Shown here one piece after another: positions 8,198-17,035 of a stretch of DNA of 64,000 nt (position 1 is the stretch's first letter; each line of letters opens with the position of its first letter). The position numbers and the translations under genes are program-made. The notes under the pieces are model-generated. The model had not been told where the DNA came from and made no database searches. It was given only the letters and a program-made list of their open reading frames with translations. This DNA comes from Sutcliffiella horikoshii (GTDB taxonomy: Bacteria > Bacillota > Bacilli > Bacillales > Bacillaceae_I): NCBI RefSeq assembly GCF_020524325.1, contig NZ_JAIVKY010000012.1:26642-90641 (forward strand), written 5' to 3'.

Positions 8198-9556
8198 TTA
8201 CCCGATAATAACTCGTTCTACCGGGTAACGGTAGTTCGGTGGTTTTTGTTTGCTTTCAAGGATGAATAGGAATGTTAGCAATCCCACTCGCCCGATGAAC
8301 ATCAAGCAGATAATAATAAACTTCCCAACCGAAGATAAATCAGGTGTAATTCCCATTGAAAGCCCCGTTGTTCCGAAAGCAGAACATACTTCAAATAAGA
8401 TCTGAATTAAAGCAAACTCTTCGGTGACGCTCAGGATAATTACCGCAGAGGAGCAAATGAGTATAGCAAGAAGAAGAACAACCAGCGACTTAATAATATC
8501 TTCTTCGTGTATTTCTCTTCCAAAAATTTTAATATTTTTATGCCCTCGTGCAAAATGGAATAAAAACAAAATATTCAACGCGAATGTCGTCGTTCTGATA
8601 CCACCACCAACGGAGCTTGGTGATGCACCAATGAACATGAGTCCACACATTACCAGAAGTGTGGAAAGACCGAAATCACTCACATCCATGGTAGCAAGCC
8701 CACCACTTCTTGTAGTTACGGACTGGAATAACGCATAAAACAAAGATTCGTGCCAACTCATCCCCTTAAAGTAAGCGTTAGATTCCAATATGATGATAGC
8801 CAGTGCACCTAAAGTAATCAAACAAGCAAACGTGATACTTGTAATTTTTGTGAATAAAGAAAAGCGAAATCTTCCGTTTTTATTCATGATGAATTCTTTT
8901 ACTTCTACTAAAACCGGAAAGCCGATTGCACCAGCGGTAATTAAGAGCATTACAATGAATTGGACAAAATAATCATTGGCAAAAGGGATAAGTGATTGAC
9001 CTGTTATATCAAATCCACCATTAGTAGTGGCACTTACGGAGGCAAAGAAACCATGAAAGAAGGCTTCCTGCCATGTATCATAATAGGACAAGAAATACGT
9101 TCCTAAAATGAGTGCACCCAATAATTCAATTGAGAGAATTAAAACAAGAATTTGTTTTATCAATTTTACAATACCTGAGAGGTTGGACTGATTTTGGTCA
9201 ATCATCATCAACCTTCTCTCTTTCAGCCCAATTTTACGTCCTAGGATAAGCCAGATAAAGGTTCCGACCGCCATAACCCCTACACCGCCAAATTGCAGAA
9301 CAAATGCCAAAATAAATATTCCAGGCACTGTAAAAGTATCCACTGTATTCAATACAGTCAATCCCGTGACACTAACTGCACTGACTGCGGTAAAAAGAGC
9401 ATTAATAAAGCTCCAGTCCACACCGTCATACCTTGCTATAGGCAGACTAAGTAGGCTAACTGCAATTACTACAGCTATAAAATAAAAGCTCACAATAAGC
9501 TGAGCTGGAGACAAACTATGTACTTTCTTACTTAGAAAACTTTTAAATTTAATCAT
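8198..9556 (-). CDS. Ktr/Trk-type potassium uptake membrane subunit (KtrB/KtrD-like)
   Basis: 452-residue integral membrane protein built of four M1-P-M2 repeats that form a K+ pore. The pore-loop glycines are visible in AVSVTGLTVL, SATTNGGFD, TTRSGGLAT and AFGTTGLSMG; LFIGASPSSVGGGIRTTT is a family hallmark. The usual partner, a cytoplasmic KtrA/KtrC RCK subunit, is not encoded nearby, which is also the arrangement of ktrD in Bacillus subtilis. Expected role is K+ uptake in osmotic adaptation. A long 5' region separates it from the divergent SASP gene. Confidence 0.9.
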   Translation of the reverse strand: MIKFKSFLSKKVHSLSPAQLIVSFYFIAVVIAVSLLSLPIARYDGVDWSFINALFTAVSAVSVTGLTVLNTVDTFTVPGIFILAFVLQFGGVGVMAVGTFIWLILGRKIGLKERRLMMIDQNQSNLSGIVKLIKQILVLILSIELLGALILGTYFLSYYDTWQEAFFHGFFASVSATTNGGFDITGQSLIPFANDYFVQFIVMLLITAGAIGFPVLVEVKEFIMNKNGRFRFSLFTKITSITFACLITLGALAIIILESNAYFKGMSWHESLFYALFQSVTTRSGGLATMDVSDFGLSTLLVMCGLMFIGASPSSVGGGIRTTTFALNILFLFHFARGHKNIKIFGREIHEEDIIKSLVVLLLAILICSSAVIILSVTEEFALIQILFEVCSAFGTTGLSMGITPDLSSVGKFIIICLMFIGRVGLLTFLFILESKQKPPNYRYPVERVIIG

Positions 9557-9663
9557 AAATACCCTTTCACATACAAAAAAAATAATTTATTTCTGAAATT
9601 GGAGAAAAGCGAAGAACAATATTAATCCCCACTTATATTACAGTATTTGTCTAATACTTTCCA

Positions 9664-9692
9664 GTATTGATTAGAAAGAATATCTCATACTA
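9664..9692 (+). promoter_or_regulatory. Sigma-G-like promoter of the SASP gene
   Basis: GTATT (9664-9668), 17-bp spacer, CATACTA (9686-9692), against the forespore consensus GHATR/CATWHTA. One mismatch in the -35. The downstream gene is a classic sigma-G target. Confidence 0.65.
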
Positions 9693-9741
9693 ACTTTACA
9701 GCTTTCAAATGAAAAGCTGAACATAAAAAGGAGTGATAAAA

Positions 9742-9930
9742 ATGGCACGTAGCAATAAATTACTCGTACCTGGAATCGAGCAAGCTCTTGACCAAATCAA
9801 ATACGAAATCGCACAAGAATTTGGTGTATCCCTTGGTTCTGACACTGCTGCACGCTCCAATGGATCTGTTGGTGGAGAAATCACTAAACGCCTAGTAGCA
9901 CAAGCACAATCTCAGATGAATGGTAAATAA
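9742..9930 (+). CDS. Alpha/beta-type small acid-soluble spore protein
   Basis: 62-residue DNA-binding protein that coats forespore DNA and shields it from UV and chemicals. Family hallmarks are visible: the GPR protease site region [10 protein letters not shown] and the C-terminal block [22 protein letters not shown] at 9742 is chosen because AAGGAG ends eight bases before it; the GTG at 9733 overlaps that ribosome site. Monocistronic, with a sigma-G-like promoter and a terminator. Confidence 0.97.
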   Translation: MARSNKLLVPGIEQALDQIKYEIAQEFGVSLGSDTAARSNGSVGGEITKRLVAQAQSQMNGK

Positions 9931-9948
9931 TTTAATAGGAATGGATAG

Positions 9949-9980
9949 AACCCAGAGTAAGATACTCTGGGTTCCTCTTA
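9949..9980 (+). terminator. Terminator of SASP gene
   Basis: Perfect 11-bp stem AACCCAGAGTA/TACTCTGGGTT with a 3-nt loop, followed by CCTCTT. Confidence 0.75.
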
Positions 9981-10018
9981 TGTAGACGCTAGAAGTATTA
10001 TATTTTTAACAACAAAAG

Positions 10019-11119
10019 TTACCTGTCGTTCCTGTTGCCATTCCCCTTTTTTTCTTCTTTCCTGTCCGATTGCTCTTCTTCCCTTTTTTCTGTCCTATCT
10101 TTTCGCTCTTCTTCCCTTTTTCCTTTTGTTTCTTCTTCTTTCCTATCTTTCCGCTCATCTTCCCTTTTTTCTTTCCTATCTTCTTTCGCTTGTTCTCTCT
10201 CTCTTTTCCGGTCGTCCTGTTCCTTCTTCCAATCCTCTTGTCGGTCTTTTTTCTCTATTTTATTCTGATCCTGCCAATCCTTACGCTCTTTTTTTTCCGC
10301 TTCTTTTTCGCTCTTCTTTATTTCTACAAAGCTTGGCGGACCACTATTCTCTTCTTTTGCATTAGCATGCTTTACTTCAAGTGGTTTTTGGTTTAAAGGC
10401 ATAGTAGGTAAAGGTTCTGATTTGGACGTATCTTCACTGTCGACCAATTCTGTTTTTTGTTCTTTTTCCATGTATTTCCCCGGAGAAATACCTTCTTTTA
10501 AAGCCTCCGAACGGTCTTCAATTGTCGTTTCCAATGTAGTAATACTGATCTTATCCTCTTGAACTTTTTGGGATATGGCTGTTATTTTATTCTGCATCAA
10601 CGTTTTCCAGCTAGATTTTGTTTCATTAGATAATACAGAAGCTATAAGAACTTCACTATCTTCATTAAGAAATCCTTTTTGGCGAAAAATGTCAAATATT
10701 TGCGATGAGACGCTTGTGATATCTTGCTTCTCCCAATTTTTCAGTTGCTTGATAATATCTTCGCCTTCTTTATTGTAAGCTTCCATAGAAATAACCTTCA
10801 TATCTTTGTTTATGCCCAGTTCAATACTTGGATTGACGTCAACGGAAACATACGCATACACTTGGTTACTTGCATATCTAGGGTACAGAGTCAGAGCCAA
10901 TATGATAGCAGTCATAACACTGATTATGGCCAACTTTCCGCGTAAAGCCGAAGCAAATCTCCCTTTTTTTGCGGTCTCTGCCCTATGCAAAGGAAAAAAA
11001 ACGATTTCCTCCCCTAAATCTACTTGCCCCTTTTGTTTTCTCGATTTCAAAAACTCACCCTCAGGGGTCAGAATGGTGACATGTTCATCATGAACTTCGA
11101 GCACAATCCCTTTTTTCAC
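10019..11119 (-). CDS. rsgI: RsgI-type anti-sigma-I factor
   Basis: 366-residue single-pass membrane protein that binds and holds SigI. Residues ~1-55 are the RsgI N-terminal anti-sigma domain (VLEVHDEHVTILTPEGEFL), ~60-80 the membrane segment (LAIISVMTAIILALTLYP), then the conserved extracellular region (YAYVSVDVNPSIELGINKD). From ~270 on the protein is an extreme Lys/Glu/Arg/Asp low-complexity tail, presumably extended at the wall. Start is GTG with AAAGGGG upstream. It overlaps the end of sigI by 32 bp, indicating translational coupling. Confidence 0.92.
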   Translation of the reverse strand: MKKGIVLEVHDEHVTILTPEGEFLKSRKQKGQVDLGEEIVFFPLHRAETAKKGRFASALRGKLAIISVMTAIILALTLYPRYASNQVYAYVSVDVNPSIELGINKDMKVISMEAYNKEGEDIIKQLKNWEKQDITSVSSQIFDIFRQKGFLNEDSEVLIASVLSNETKSSWKTLMQNKITAISQKVQEDKISITTLETTIEDRSEALKEGISPGKYMEKEQKTELVDSEDTSKSEPLPTMPLNQKPLEVKHANAKEENSGPPSFVEIKKSEKEAEKKERKDWQDQNKIEKKDRQEDWKKEQDDRKREREQAKEDRKEKREDERKDRKEEETKGKREEERKDRTEKREEEQSDRKEEKKGNGNRNDR

Positions 11120-11870
11120 TCTTAATCGCCCCTTTTAAATAATCTTTCAAATATATATAATCCCCCGATAATATAATGGAAACTGCAATAATGTATTTTC
11201 GGTTGCGTTCTATTGTTTTTCTACTCACATCGACCAAGCCTTCCAACTGTTTCATTGGCAGCATTTTCTTTTCGAATAAATGGTTTTTTAGGTCTTGGTT
11301 TTGAACGAGAGTGTGTGCAACCTCTATGGCATTCTGTCTTGCATCCGAATGTTTTGGAGAGCATTCCAAAAGATCTGCAAAGCTAAGGCCAAACTCATTT
11401 AACACCGTTTGATAGTACTTGATCTCTTCTCTTCGATGTTCTTGATCGATTTGTTTATTGAATTCCTCTACAGATAATGTAGCTTCTATTTTGTTTGAAG
11501 CATAATCGTCTTGATCAACTTCTTGTTCAGACATTGTAACGGTAGAGTTTTTGCTCTCTTTTCTTATATAGTCGATAACTCTGCGCTTAATGATCAGGTC
11601 TGCAAAGGAAATCAAAGAGCTGCCTTTGTCTTTGGAATACTTTTCTATCGCTTCATTAAAGGCGATCAATCCGATACTGAATTCGTCATCCGTTTCACTT
11701 ATATACCTTTTACACACGGATGACACTGCTTTAGCGATAAAAGGTTTATATTTATTAATCAGATTATTTTGTAGTTGAATATTGCCAGCTTGTATTTCCA
11801 GCACTTCATCTTCAAGAGTCTTTGTGCGTCGTTTGCCGAATTTAAAAAGTAGGCTCAGCACCGGCTTCAC
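11088..11870 (-). CDS. sigI: RNA polymerase sigma factor SigI
   Basis: 260-residue sigma-70-like factor of the SigI group, heat- and envelope-stress-related in Bacillus. Region 2 is visible in FIAKAVSSVCKRYI and EFSIGLIAFNEAIEKY, then FADLIIKRRVIDYIRKE; the C-terminal half contains a second HTH-like region (LPMKQLEGLVDVSRKTIERN). GTG start preceded by GGAGGAGAG. First gene of the sigI-rsgI operon. No clear SigI autoregulatory promoter could be picked out upstream. Confidence 0.93.
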   Translation of the reverse strand: MKPVLSLLFKFGKRRTKTLEDEVLEIQAGNIQLQNNLINKYKPFIAKAVSSVCKRYISETDDEFSIGLIAFNEAIEKYSKDKGSSLISFADLIIKRRVIDYIRKESKNSTVTMSEQEVDQDDYASNKIEATLSVEEFNKQIDQEHRREEIKYYQTVLNEFGLSFADLLECSPKHSDARQNAIEVAHTLVQNQDLKNHLFEKKMLPMKQLEGLVDVSRKTIERNRKYIIAVSIILSGDYIYLKDYLKGAIKSEKRDCARSS

Positions 11871-12384
11871 CTCTCCTCCTGCTTATCTTTTAACATATTA
11901 TATAAATAAATGAGTTCATAAGCATGTATTAAGAAGGAGGCTTTTTCATCTATAGAAAAAGTCACCTGTCTATATATAAAGGTGTACTTTTATCTATAAA
12001 ATGTCAATGTAAAAACCTGTTAAGACTGGTCTGATTGTAATAATAAGTTAATAAAAGTAACATTATTCCATTAACCGAAAATTCAGAGGTTTTTTTCTTT
12101 CATTAATTTGTTGCTTTATATGTCCATTTAGTCGTTTTTTTAGCGTTATTCCCTGTCCTCCTTTATTGCTATGGCCAATAATCATTGACTAGTCACTTAA
12201 ATGTTACGTGAATGTTTCATTCTTTTCGGGGGAGAGACAAAAAATAATTTTAGAATACTTCGAAATACCCACTATATTTTTTAACTAGTTCTTTCGTTTC
12301 GGTATGGTTCCATAATAAAAAGAACCAGCAAATAAACGCTTGGACCCATAGAATTAATAATTTTTAGTTGATTGGCTAAACGCC
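11871..12384. other. Long non-coding region upstream of sigI
   Basis: About 500 bp without a credible gene. It holds short hairpins, for example CTTTTTC-atctata-GAAAAAG (11941-11961), and a GGTTTTTTT-ended weak hairpin near 12080, then AT-rich sequence up to a dispersed repeat. Part of it must be the sigI promoter region. Confidence 0.4.
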
Positions 12385-12511
12385 GCTGTTCCTATCCGCA
12401 AATGGCTTCGCTTTCCGCGGGACGGTGCTTGAGCCTCCTCACTTCGTTGCGGGGTCTCAATCTACCATTATTCCCCCGCTGGAGTCTACGCCATTCGCTC
12501 CAATCCACAGC
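12385..12511 (-). repeat. Dispersed MITE-like repeat, class B (inverted)
   Basis: Reverse-orientation copy from GCTGTTCCTATCCGC to AATCCACAGC. It contains the uninterrupted block CCTCACTTCGTTGCGGGGTC that is split by the IS element at 27887-29331, so it serves as the empty-site reference. Confidence 0.75.
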
Positions 12512-12583
12512 TAACGAAATATGCTTTTTCAGTTAACCTGGGTAAATTCCGCAATATAAATCTTTAGGATAATAAAGGCCTTG

Positions 12584-12664
12584 GTTGATTGGAGTGGAAG
12601 GCGCGCAGACGCCCGCGGGAGGAAAGGACAGGTGTGACCCCTAAGGAGGATCACACCTGTCCTT
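12584..12664 (+). repeat. Truncated class A repeat acting as a hairpin
   Basis: Matches the first ~55 bases of the copy at 29671 (GATTGGAGTGGAAGGCGCGC onward), then departs and closes on itself: GGACAGGTGTGA (12626-12637) is followed by its perfect complement TCACACCTGTCC (12651-12662). It lies 15 bp after the stop of the leftward SDR gene and may end that transcript. Confidence 0.6.
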
Positions 12665-12678
12665 CCAATTGCGTTGGT

Positions 12679-13767
12679 TTATGATATATGAATGTGTTTC
12701 ATCTGATCGTATTTATGTTCGTTGTAGTACTTTACCATTATATCCGCTGTTATATGGAAAGATGGGCAGTTTATTTCAGCCTCATCAAGTATCTGTCTTG
12801 CTTCACTGCAATCGAAGCTGCCTTTCCATGTGAAATAATCCAGAGCCTCCCGTTCCACTTTCAGCCACTTTCTCGCTGATGGAACACGAAGGAATGTTTT
12901 GGCCAATGGCAGAGGAATCGATCCAGTAGGTGCCTTTTTAAGAAGTTTTTCCATCAGAACTGTATAGGCTTCTCTTATTGTAATCGGCTCAGGGTTGGTC
13001 AAATGGAGGGTTTTACCTAGCGCATTCTCTGCATGTGTCAGATAGCATGTGCTTTTTACAATATAATCAATTGGAACAACATTGAATTCTGCTTCTCCTT
13101 TACCCAAATGAGGGATTAAAGGTGAAAAACGAAGGGAATGAAGAAAATTTAACATTAGATACGGACCATCAAATTTCGTTGTTTCCCCTGTTTGACTATG
13201 GCCTTTTACTATCCCAGGCCGAATAATCGTAATTGGTAAATGTTCTTTTTTCCTATCCACTATTATTTCCGCCAAATATTTTGTTTCCTCATAATGATTT
13301 TTAAACGAAGCCTCATGTATCAATTCCGTTTCCAGCAGCTTTCCTTCCCTTTTTCCAGCGATATAAGCAGTACTGAAATGGATGAACCTCTCGAGATTTG
13401 GCAAATTCTTTAACCACTCAACCACTTGCTTTGTTCCGTTGACATTCACTTGATAGGCAATTTCTTTTTTTACCGCTAAATCATAAATCGCTGCAAGATG
13501 ATAGACATAGTTCGTTTCTTTTTGTACAAGTTTTTGGTCTTCACTACTCATATTTAAATTTGATTGTGTAATATCCCCTTCAATAAGGTGAAACCTTGTT
13601 TGCGGAAATTGTAGTTGATAGGATTGGATGATGGGCACAGAAACGCTTTTTTGAGTCGGAAGTACTAATAGAAATACATTATAGACATCCTTTTTTGTTT
13701 CTAACAATTCACGCACAAGTTCTTGGCAAATGAACCCTGGAAACCCAGTAAAAAAATATCCATTCAC
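12679..13767 (-). CDS. Extended SDR-family NAD(P)-dependent oxidoreductase (NAD_binding_4 type)
   Basis: 362-residue soluble protein of the extended short-chain dehydrogenase fold, closest in pattern to the thioester-reductase/male-sterility branch. The nucleotide-binding glycines are TGFPGFI at the N terminus, the acidic strand end is EGDITQ, and the catalytic pair is in HYEETKYLAE (YxxxK), followed by TIIRPGIVKG. Substrate unknown; no pathway neighbours. Divergent from ku. The hairpin-forming repeat remnant after its stop may be its terminator. Confidence 0.82.
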   Translation of the reverse strand: MNGYFFTGFPGFICQELVRELLETKKDVYNVFLLVLPTQKSVSVPIIQSYQLQFPQTRFHLIEGDITQSNLNMSSEDQKLVQKETNYVYHLAAIYDLAVKKEIAYQVNVNGTKQVVEWLKNLPNLERFIHFSTAYIAGKREGKLLETELIHEASFKNHYEETKYLAEIIVDRKKEHLPITIIRPGIVKGHSQTGETTKFDGPYLMLNFLHSLRFSPLIPHLGKGEAEFNVVPIDYIVKSTCYLTHAENALGKTLHLTNPEPITIREAYTVLMEKLLKKAPTGSIPLPLAKTFLRVPSARKWLKVEREALDYFTWKGSFDCSEARQILDEAEINCPSFHITADIMVKYYNEHKYDQMKHIHIS

Positions 13768-13883
13768 TTAAAGACACCCCTTCCAATATTTATCATACTT
13801 ATCCACTACAATAAGGATAAACTACATCAGAGCACCTGAATAGTGCTTTTGTCAAAATTTTAAGATAATTCGGGTGATATAGC

Positions 13884-14774
13884 ATGCACACAATGTGGAA
13901 AGGTTCCATCAGTTTCGGATTGGTCAATATTCCGATAAAAATGTATTCTGCCACCGAAGATAAAGACATTAAGCTAAGAACATTGCATAAGGAATGCCAT
14001 AGTCCTATTAAATACGAGAAAGTCTGTCCAAACTGTGAAAAAGAAGTGGAACAAGATGACTTAGTAAAAGGTTATGAGTATGTAAAAGGAAAATATGTCA
14101 TTTTGACTGATGAAGAACTAAAACAGTTAAAAGAGGAACATGAAGATAAAAGTGTAAAAATCATTGATTTTGTAAAACTCGAAGATATTGATCCCATCTA
14201 TTTCAACCGCTCCTACTTTCTAGGACCCGGTGAGAATGGGAGTAAGGCTTACTCGTTGTTACGGGAAGCGTTGGAAGATTCCAAAAAAATTGGGGTTGCT
14301 GAAATCACTATCCGCTCCAAGCAGCAACTTGCCATCGTCCGTGTTTATAAGGATTGCCTTGTAATGGAAACGGTGCATTATCCCGACGAGGTCCGTAATG
14401 TTGGTGATGTACCTAGCGTACCAGAAAGAAAAGAAGTGGATAAAAAAGAGTTGGATACTGCCATTACCTTGATCGATCAACTGACTACAGAATTCGATCC
14501 TGAAAAATACCATGATGATTACAGGGAAGACGTACTTAGACTTGTACAAGAAAAAATCAATAAAGAAGAAGGAACCACCACTCCTAGTGATTTAGATAAA
14601 ACGAATGTTGTGGACTTAATGAGCGCATTACAAGCAAGTATCGAACGAACGAAAGACCAGGGTGGTAAAACCGTTAAGAAAAAGACCGAGACAAAGGCGG
14701 ACGCTACTGAAAAGAAAACATCCAGTGCCCAGCCTAAAAAGCGGACAACCAGAAAAAAGAAAGCATCTAGCTGA
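13884..14774 (+). CDS. ku: Ku DNA end-binding protein (non-homologous end joining)
   Basis: 296-residue bacterial Ku, a homodimeric ring that threads onto broken DNA ends and recruits LigD. The start MHTMWKGSISFGLVNIPIK and the Cys pairs in CHSPIKYEKVCPNCEK are typical. The last ~60 residues are a Lys/Thr-rich tail (AQPKKRTTRKKKASS) used for DNA and ligase contacts. Placed 55 bp before ligD with a terminator between, so ligD expression needs readthrough or its own promoter. In B. subtilis these genes act in the forespore and spore. Confidence 0.95.
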   Translation: MHTMWKGSISFGLVNIPIKMYSATEDKDIKLRTLHKECHSPIKYEKVCPNCEKEVEQDDLVKGYEYVKGKYVILTDEELKQLKEEHEDKSVKIIDFVKLEDIDPIYFNRSYFLGPGENGSKAYSLLREALEDSKKIGVAEITIRSKQQLAIVRVYKDCLVMETVHYPDEVRNVGDVPSVPERKEVDKKELDTAITLIDQLTTEFDPEKYHDDYREDVLRLVQEKINKEEGTTTPSDLDKTNVVDLMSALQASIERTKDQGGKTVKKKTETKADATEKKTSSAQPKKRTTRKKKASS

Positions 14775-14796
14775 TAAGTTAGATGCTTTCTTTTAA
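14761..14796 (+). terminator. Terminator/attenuator between ku and ligD
   Basis: AAAGCATCTA, 10-nt loop, TAGATGCTTT, then CTTTT. It overlaps the ku stop codon. Confidence 0.7.
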
Positions 14797-14829
14797 CTAA
14801 GAATTATTGATACGAAAGGAGATAATATC

Positions 14830-16683
14830 ATGATCAAACCGATGCTGCCCACACTTCACCGAAATCCCCCTCAAGGGAATGATTGGGTATATGAGGTGAA
14901 ATATGATGGATTTCGTTGCATCGCCTCCTTAGACACCAACAACATCAATCTCCAAAGCAGAGGCGGAACGGAACTTTCCCCCTCCTTCCCCGAAATCGTC
15001 CATTTCTTAAGAGAATTAACCCTAAACAACCATTGGAAACAAATGCTTCCTTTAACTATAGACTGTGAACTTGTTGTGTTAACTTCCCCACGAAAGGGTA
15101 ATTTTCAATTGATACAAAAAAGGGGCAGAACGAAAACGAAGGAAAAAATCAACGCACTGTCCAAAGAGCACCCCGCTACCCTCTTAGCCTTTGATTTACT
15201 GAAACTTAAAGGAGAAGTTCTGCAAACGGCAAAATTCTCAGATCGAAAGGAAAAACTCTTTCAGCTTTTCAAACATAGTGGATTGCCTCTTACTCCAATT
15301 GTGAAAAACAGTTCAAGACTTCAGTATATTCCATTTTCCACGGAATCTGAGGAGTTATGGGCCAAAATTAAGCTGGAACAAGGGGAAGGATTAATTGCTA
15401 AAAAAATCAACAGTACATACACCTTAGGCAAGCGCTCAACAGATTGGATTAAAGTAAAAAACTATAAAACGGTAACATGTTTTATCACTGCTTATCAAAA
15501 GGATAATGGTTACTTTCATATTGGTGTATTCAAAGGTGAATCAGTACAGGACCTTGGACTGTTCTCACATGGTCTAACCTCTGAAGAGAGATCTGCATTG
15601 ATTGGAGTCATCAAGCAAAACAGTTACAAAGAAGATGAAAAGTTTGTTTATGTAAAGCCAGGGATCTGCGTTGAGATATTTTATCTTGAATTATATCAGA
15701 GTCAGCTTAGACATCCGGAATTTAAGCGTTTTCGCTTTGATACCGATGTACAGGAGTGTACCGCAGAGAACTTATCGAATCCACCTTTGCCGCCTTCTGT
15801 TTCCATTACCAACCCAAACAAACCGCTTTGGGAAGAACCATTGGTGACAAAACAGGCCTATATTGATTTCCTATCTCTTTGCTCTCCTTACTTACTTCCA
15901 TTCTTAAAGGACCGAGCTATCACAGTCATCCGTTTTCCACATGGTATGTCTGGAGAAAGTTTTTATCAGAAGAATAGTCCTGATTACGCACCTTCATTTG
16001 TGGAAACTCATGTTGATCAAGACATTAACTTTATTTTATGCAACAATATGGAAACCTTAATTTGGCTAGGCAATCAGCTTGCATTGGAATTTCATGTGCC
16101 CTTTCAAACTGTTCTTACAAGTGAACCAAGTGAAATTGTTTTTGATCTTGACCCTCCATCCAAAGAACACTTTTCCACCGCAATAACAGGAGCAATGATG
16201 ATGAAGGAAATTTTCGATCAACTTGGACTTCAGTCCTTCATTAAAACGTCAGGAAGAAAAGGGCTTCAAGTATATATCCCTTTACCTGAAGGAAAATTCA
16301 CCTATCAAGAAACAAGGCAATTCACTGAGTTCATTGCACATTATTTAGTTTCAAAAGAGCCTGCCCTCTTTACAGTAGAACGTTTAAAAAAACATAGAGG
16401 AAATAGAGTGTATGTGGATTATGTGCAACACGCAGAAGGCAAAACAATTATTGCTCCTTATTCATTAAGAGGGAATGATGTACCAACAGTCGCCACACCA
16501 TTATATTGGAAGGAAGTGAAAGAAGATTTACGGCCAGAAGAATTTACACTATTCTCTGTACAGGAAAGGTTAAAAAGACTTGGTGATCCTTTTCAAGAAT
16601 TTGAAGCAAGTAAGTCAACTCAACCGTTTCAAAACGTACTCTCTTCTTTAAAAGGTTTGCATAAATCTAATGGAGATAAATAG
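14830..16683 (+). CDS. ligD: ATP-dependent DNA ligase LigD with polymerase domain
   Basis: 617-residue NHEJ ligase of the Bacillus layout (ligase first, primase-polymerase last, no phosphoesterase domain). The adenylated lysine is in EVKYDGFR (Lys ~24); EGLIAK and DWIKVKN are further ligase motifs. The polymerase domain starts near residue 330 and shows the metal-binding FDLDPPS, then KTSGRKGLQVYIP. AAGGAG lies ahead of the ATG. Works with the Ku protein encoded just upstream. Confidence 0.95.
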   Translation: MIKPMLPTLHRNPPQGNDWVYEVKYDGFRCIASLDTNNINLQSRGGTELSPSFPEIVHFLRELTLNNHWKQMLPLTIDCELVVLTSPRKGNFQLIQKRGRTKTKEKINALSKEHPATLLAFDLLKLKGEVLQTAKFSDRKEKLFQLFKHSGLPLTPIVKNSSRLQYIPFSTESEELWAKIKLEQGEGLIAKKINSTYTLGKRSTDWIKVKNYKTVTCFITAYQKDNGYFHIGVFKGESVQDLGLFSHGLTSEERSALIGVIKQNSYKEDEKFVYVKPGICVEIFYLELYQSQLRHPEFKRFRFDTDVQECTAENLSNPPLPPSVSITNPNKPLWEEPLVTKQAYIDFLSLCSPYLLPFLKDRAITVIRFPHGMSGESFYQKNSPDYAPSFVETHVDQDINFILCNNMETLIWLGNQLALEFHVPFQTVLTSEPSEIVFDLDPPSKEHFSTAITGAMMMKEIFDQLGLQSFIKTSGRKGLQVYIPLPEGKFTYQETRQFTEFIAHYLVSKEPALFTVERLKKHRGNRVYVDYVQHAEGKTIIAPYSLRGNDVPTVATPLYWKEVKEDLRPEEFTLFSVQERLKRLGDPFQEFEASKSTQPFQNVLSSLKGLHKSNGDK

Positions 16684-16753
16684 TAGTTACTTCATGTATA
16701 TCAAGCTTTAATAATGGAAAGGATGGACACTAAAAAAGGAAAAGGTGATTGTC

Positions 16754-17029
16754 GTGCAAGCCTTTGCCGTAGTCCATCCTATTATTGAATTAGATGACAG
16801 TATCATTATTGAATTTTTAGATGAAACCGAGCCGGAAGATAGCCGAAGATACCGACTGTTTTTAGGAAAACAAACACTGCATGTATCTAAACTTATTGTT
16901 TTCCGTCCAACGCTTGAGTCCTGGCAGGATATTACATCCATGCTTTCTACGTTCTACCTTGCTTCATTAAGAACTAAACTGCTGGAACAGACCGCAGATT
17001 ATCTCGATAAACGTGATGCAATATCATAA
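16754..17029 (+). CDS. Hypothetical protein (91 aa)
   Basis: Small acidic soluble protein, MQAFAVVHPIIELDDSIIIE, ending in a helical segment (FYLASLRTKLLEQTADYLDK). GTG at 16754 is preferred because AAAAGGTGA ends just ahead of it; the GTG at 16745 overlaps that site. No family recognised. It follows ligD by 70 bp on the same strand with no terminator seen, so it may be co-transcribed, and it converges on the YeiH gene. Confidence 0.6.
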   Translation: MQAFAVVHPIIELDDSIIIEFLDETEPEDSRRYRLFLGKQTLHVSKLIVFRPTLESWQDITSMLSTFYLASLRTKLLEQTADYLDKRDAIS

Positions 17030-17035
17030 TGGAGA

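Noticed and set aside
10035..11093. Several long open frames on the plus strand opposite rsgI
   Set aside because: They arise from the low-complexity Lys/Glu codons of rsgI read in antisense (Ser/Phe/Leu-rich), and lack ribosome sites.
11900..12260. SigI autoregulatory promoter
   Set aside because: A C-rich block near 12230 on the minus strand has no matching -10 at a sensible distance.
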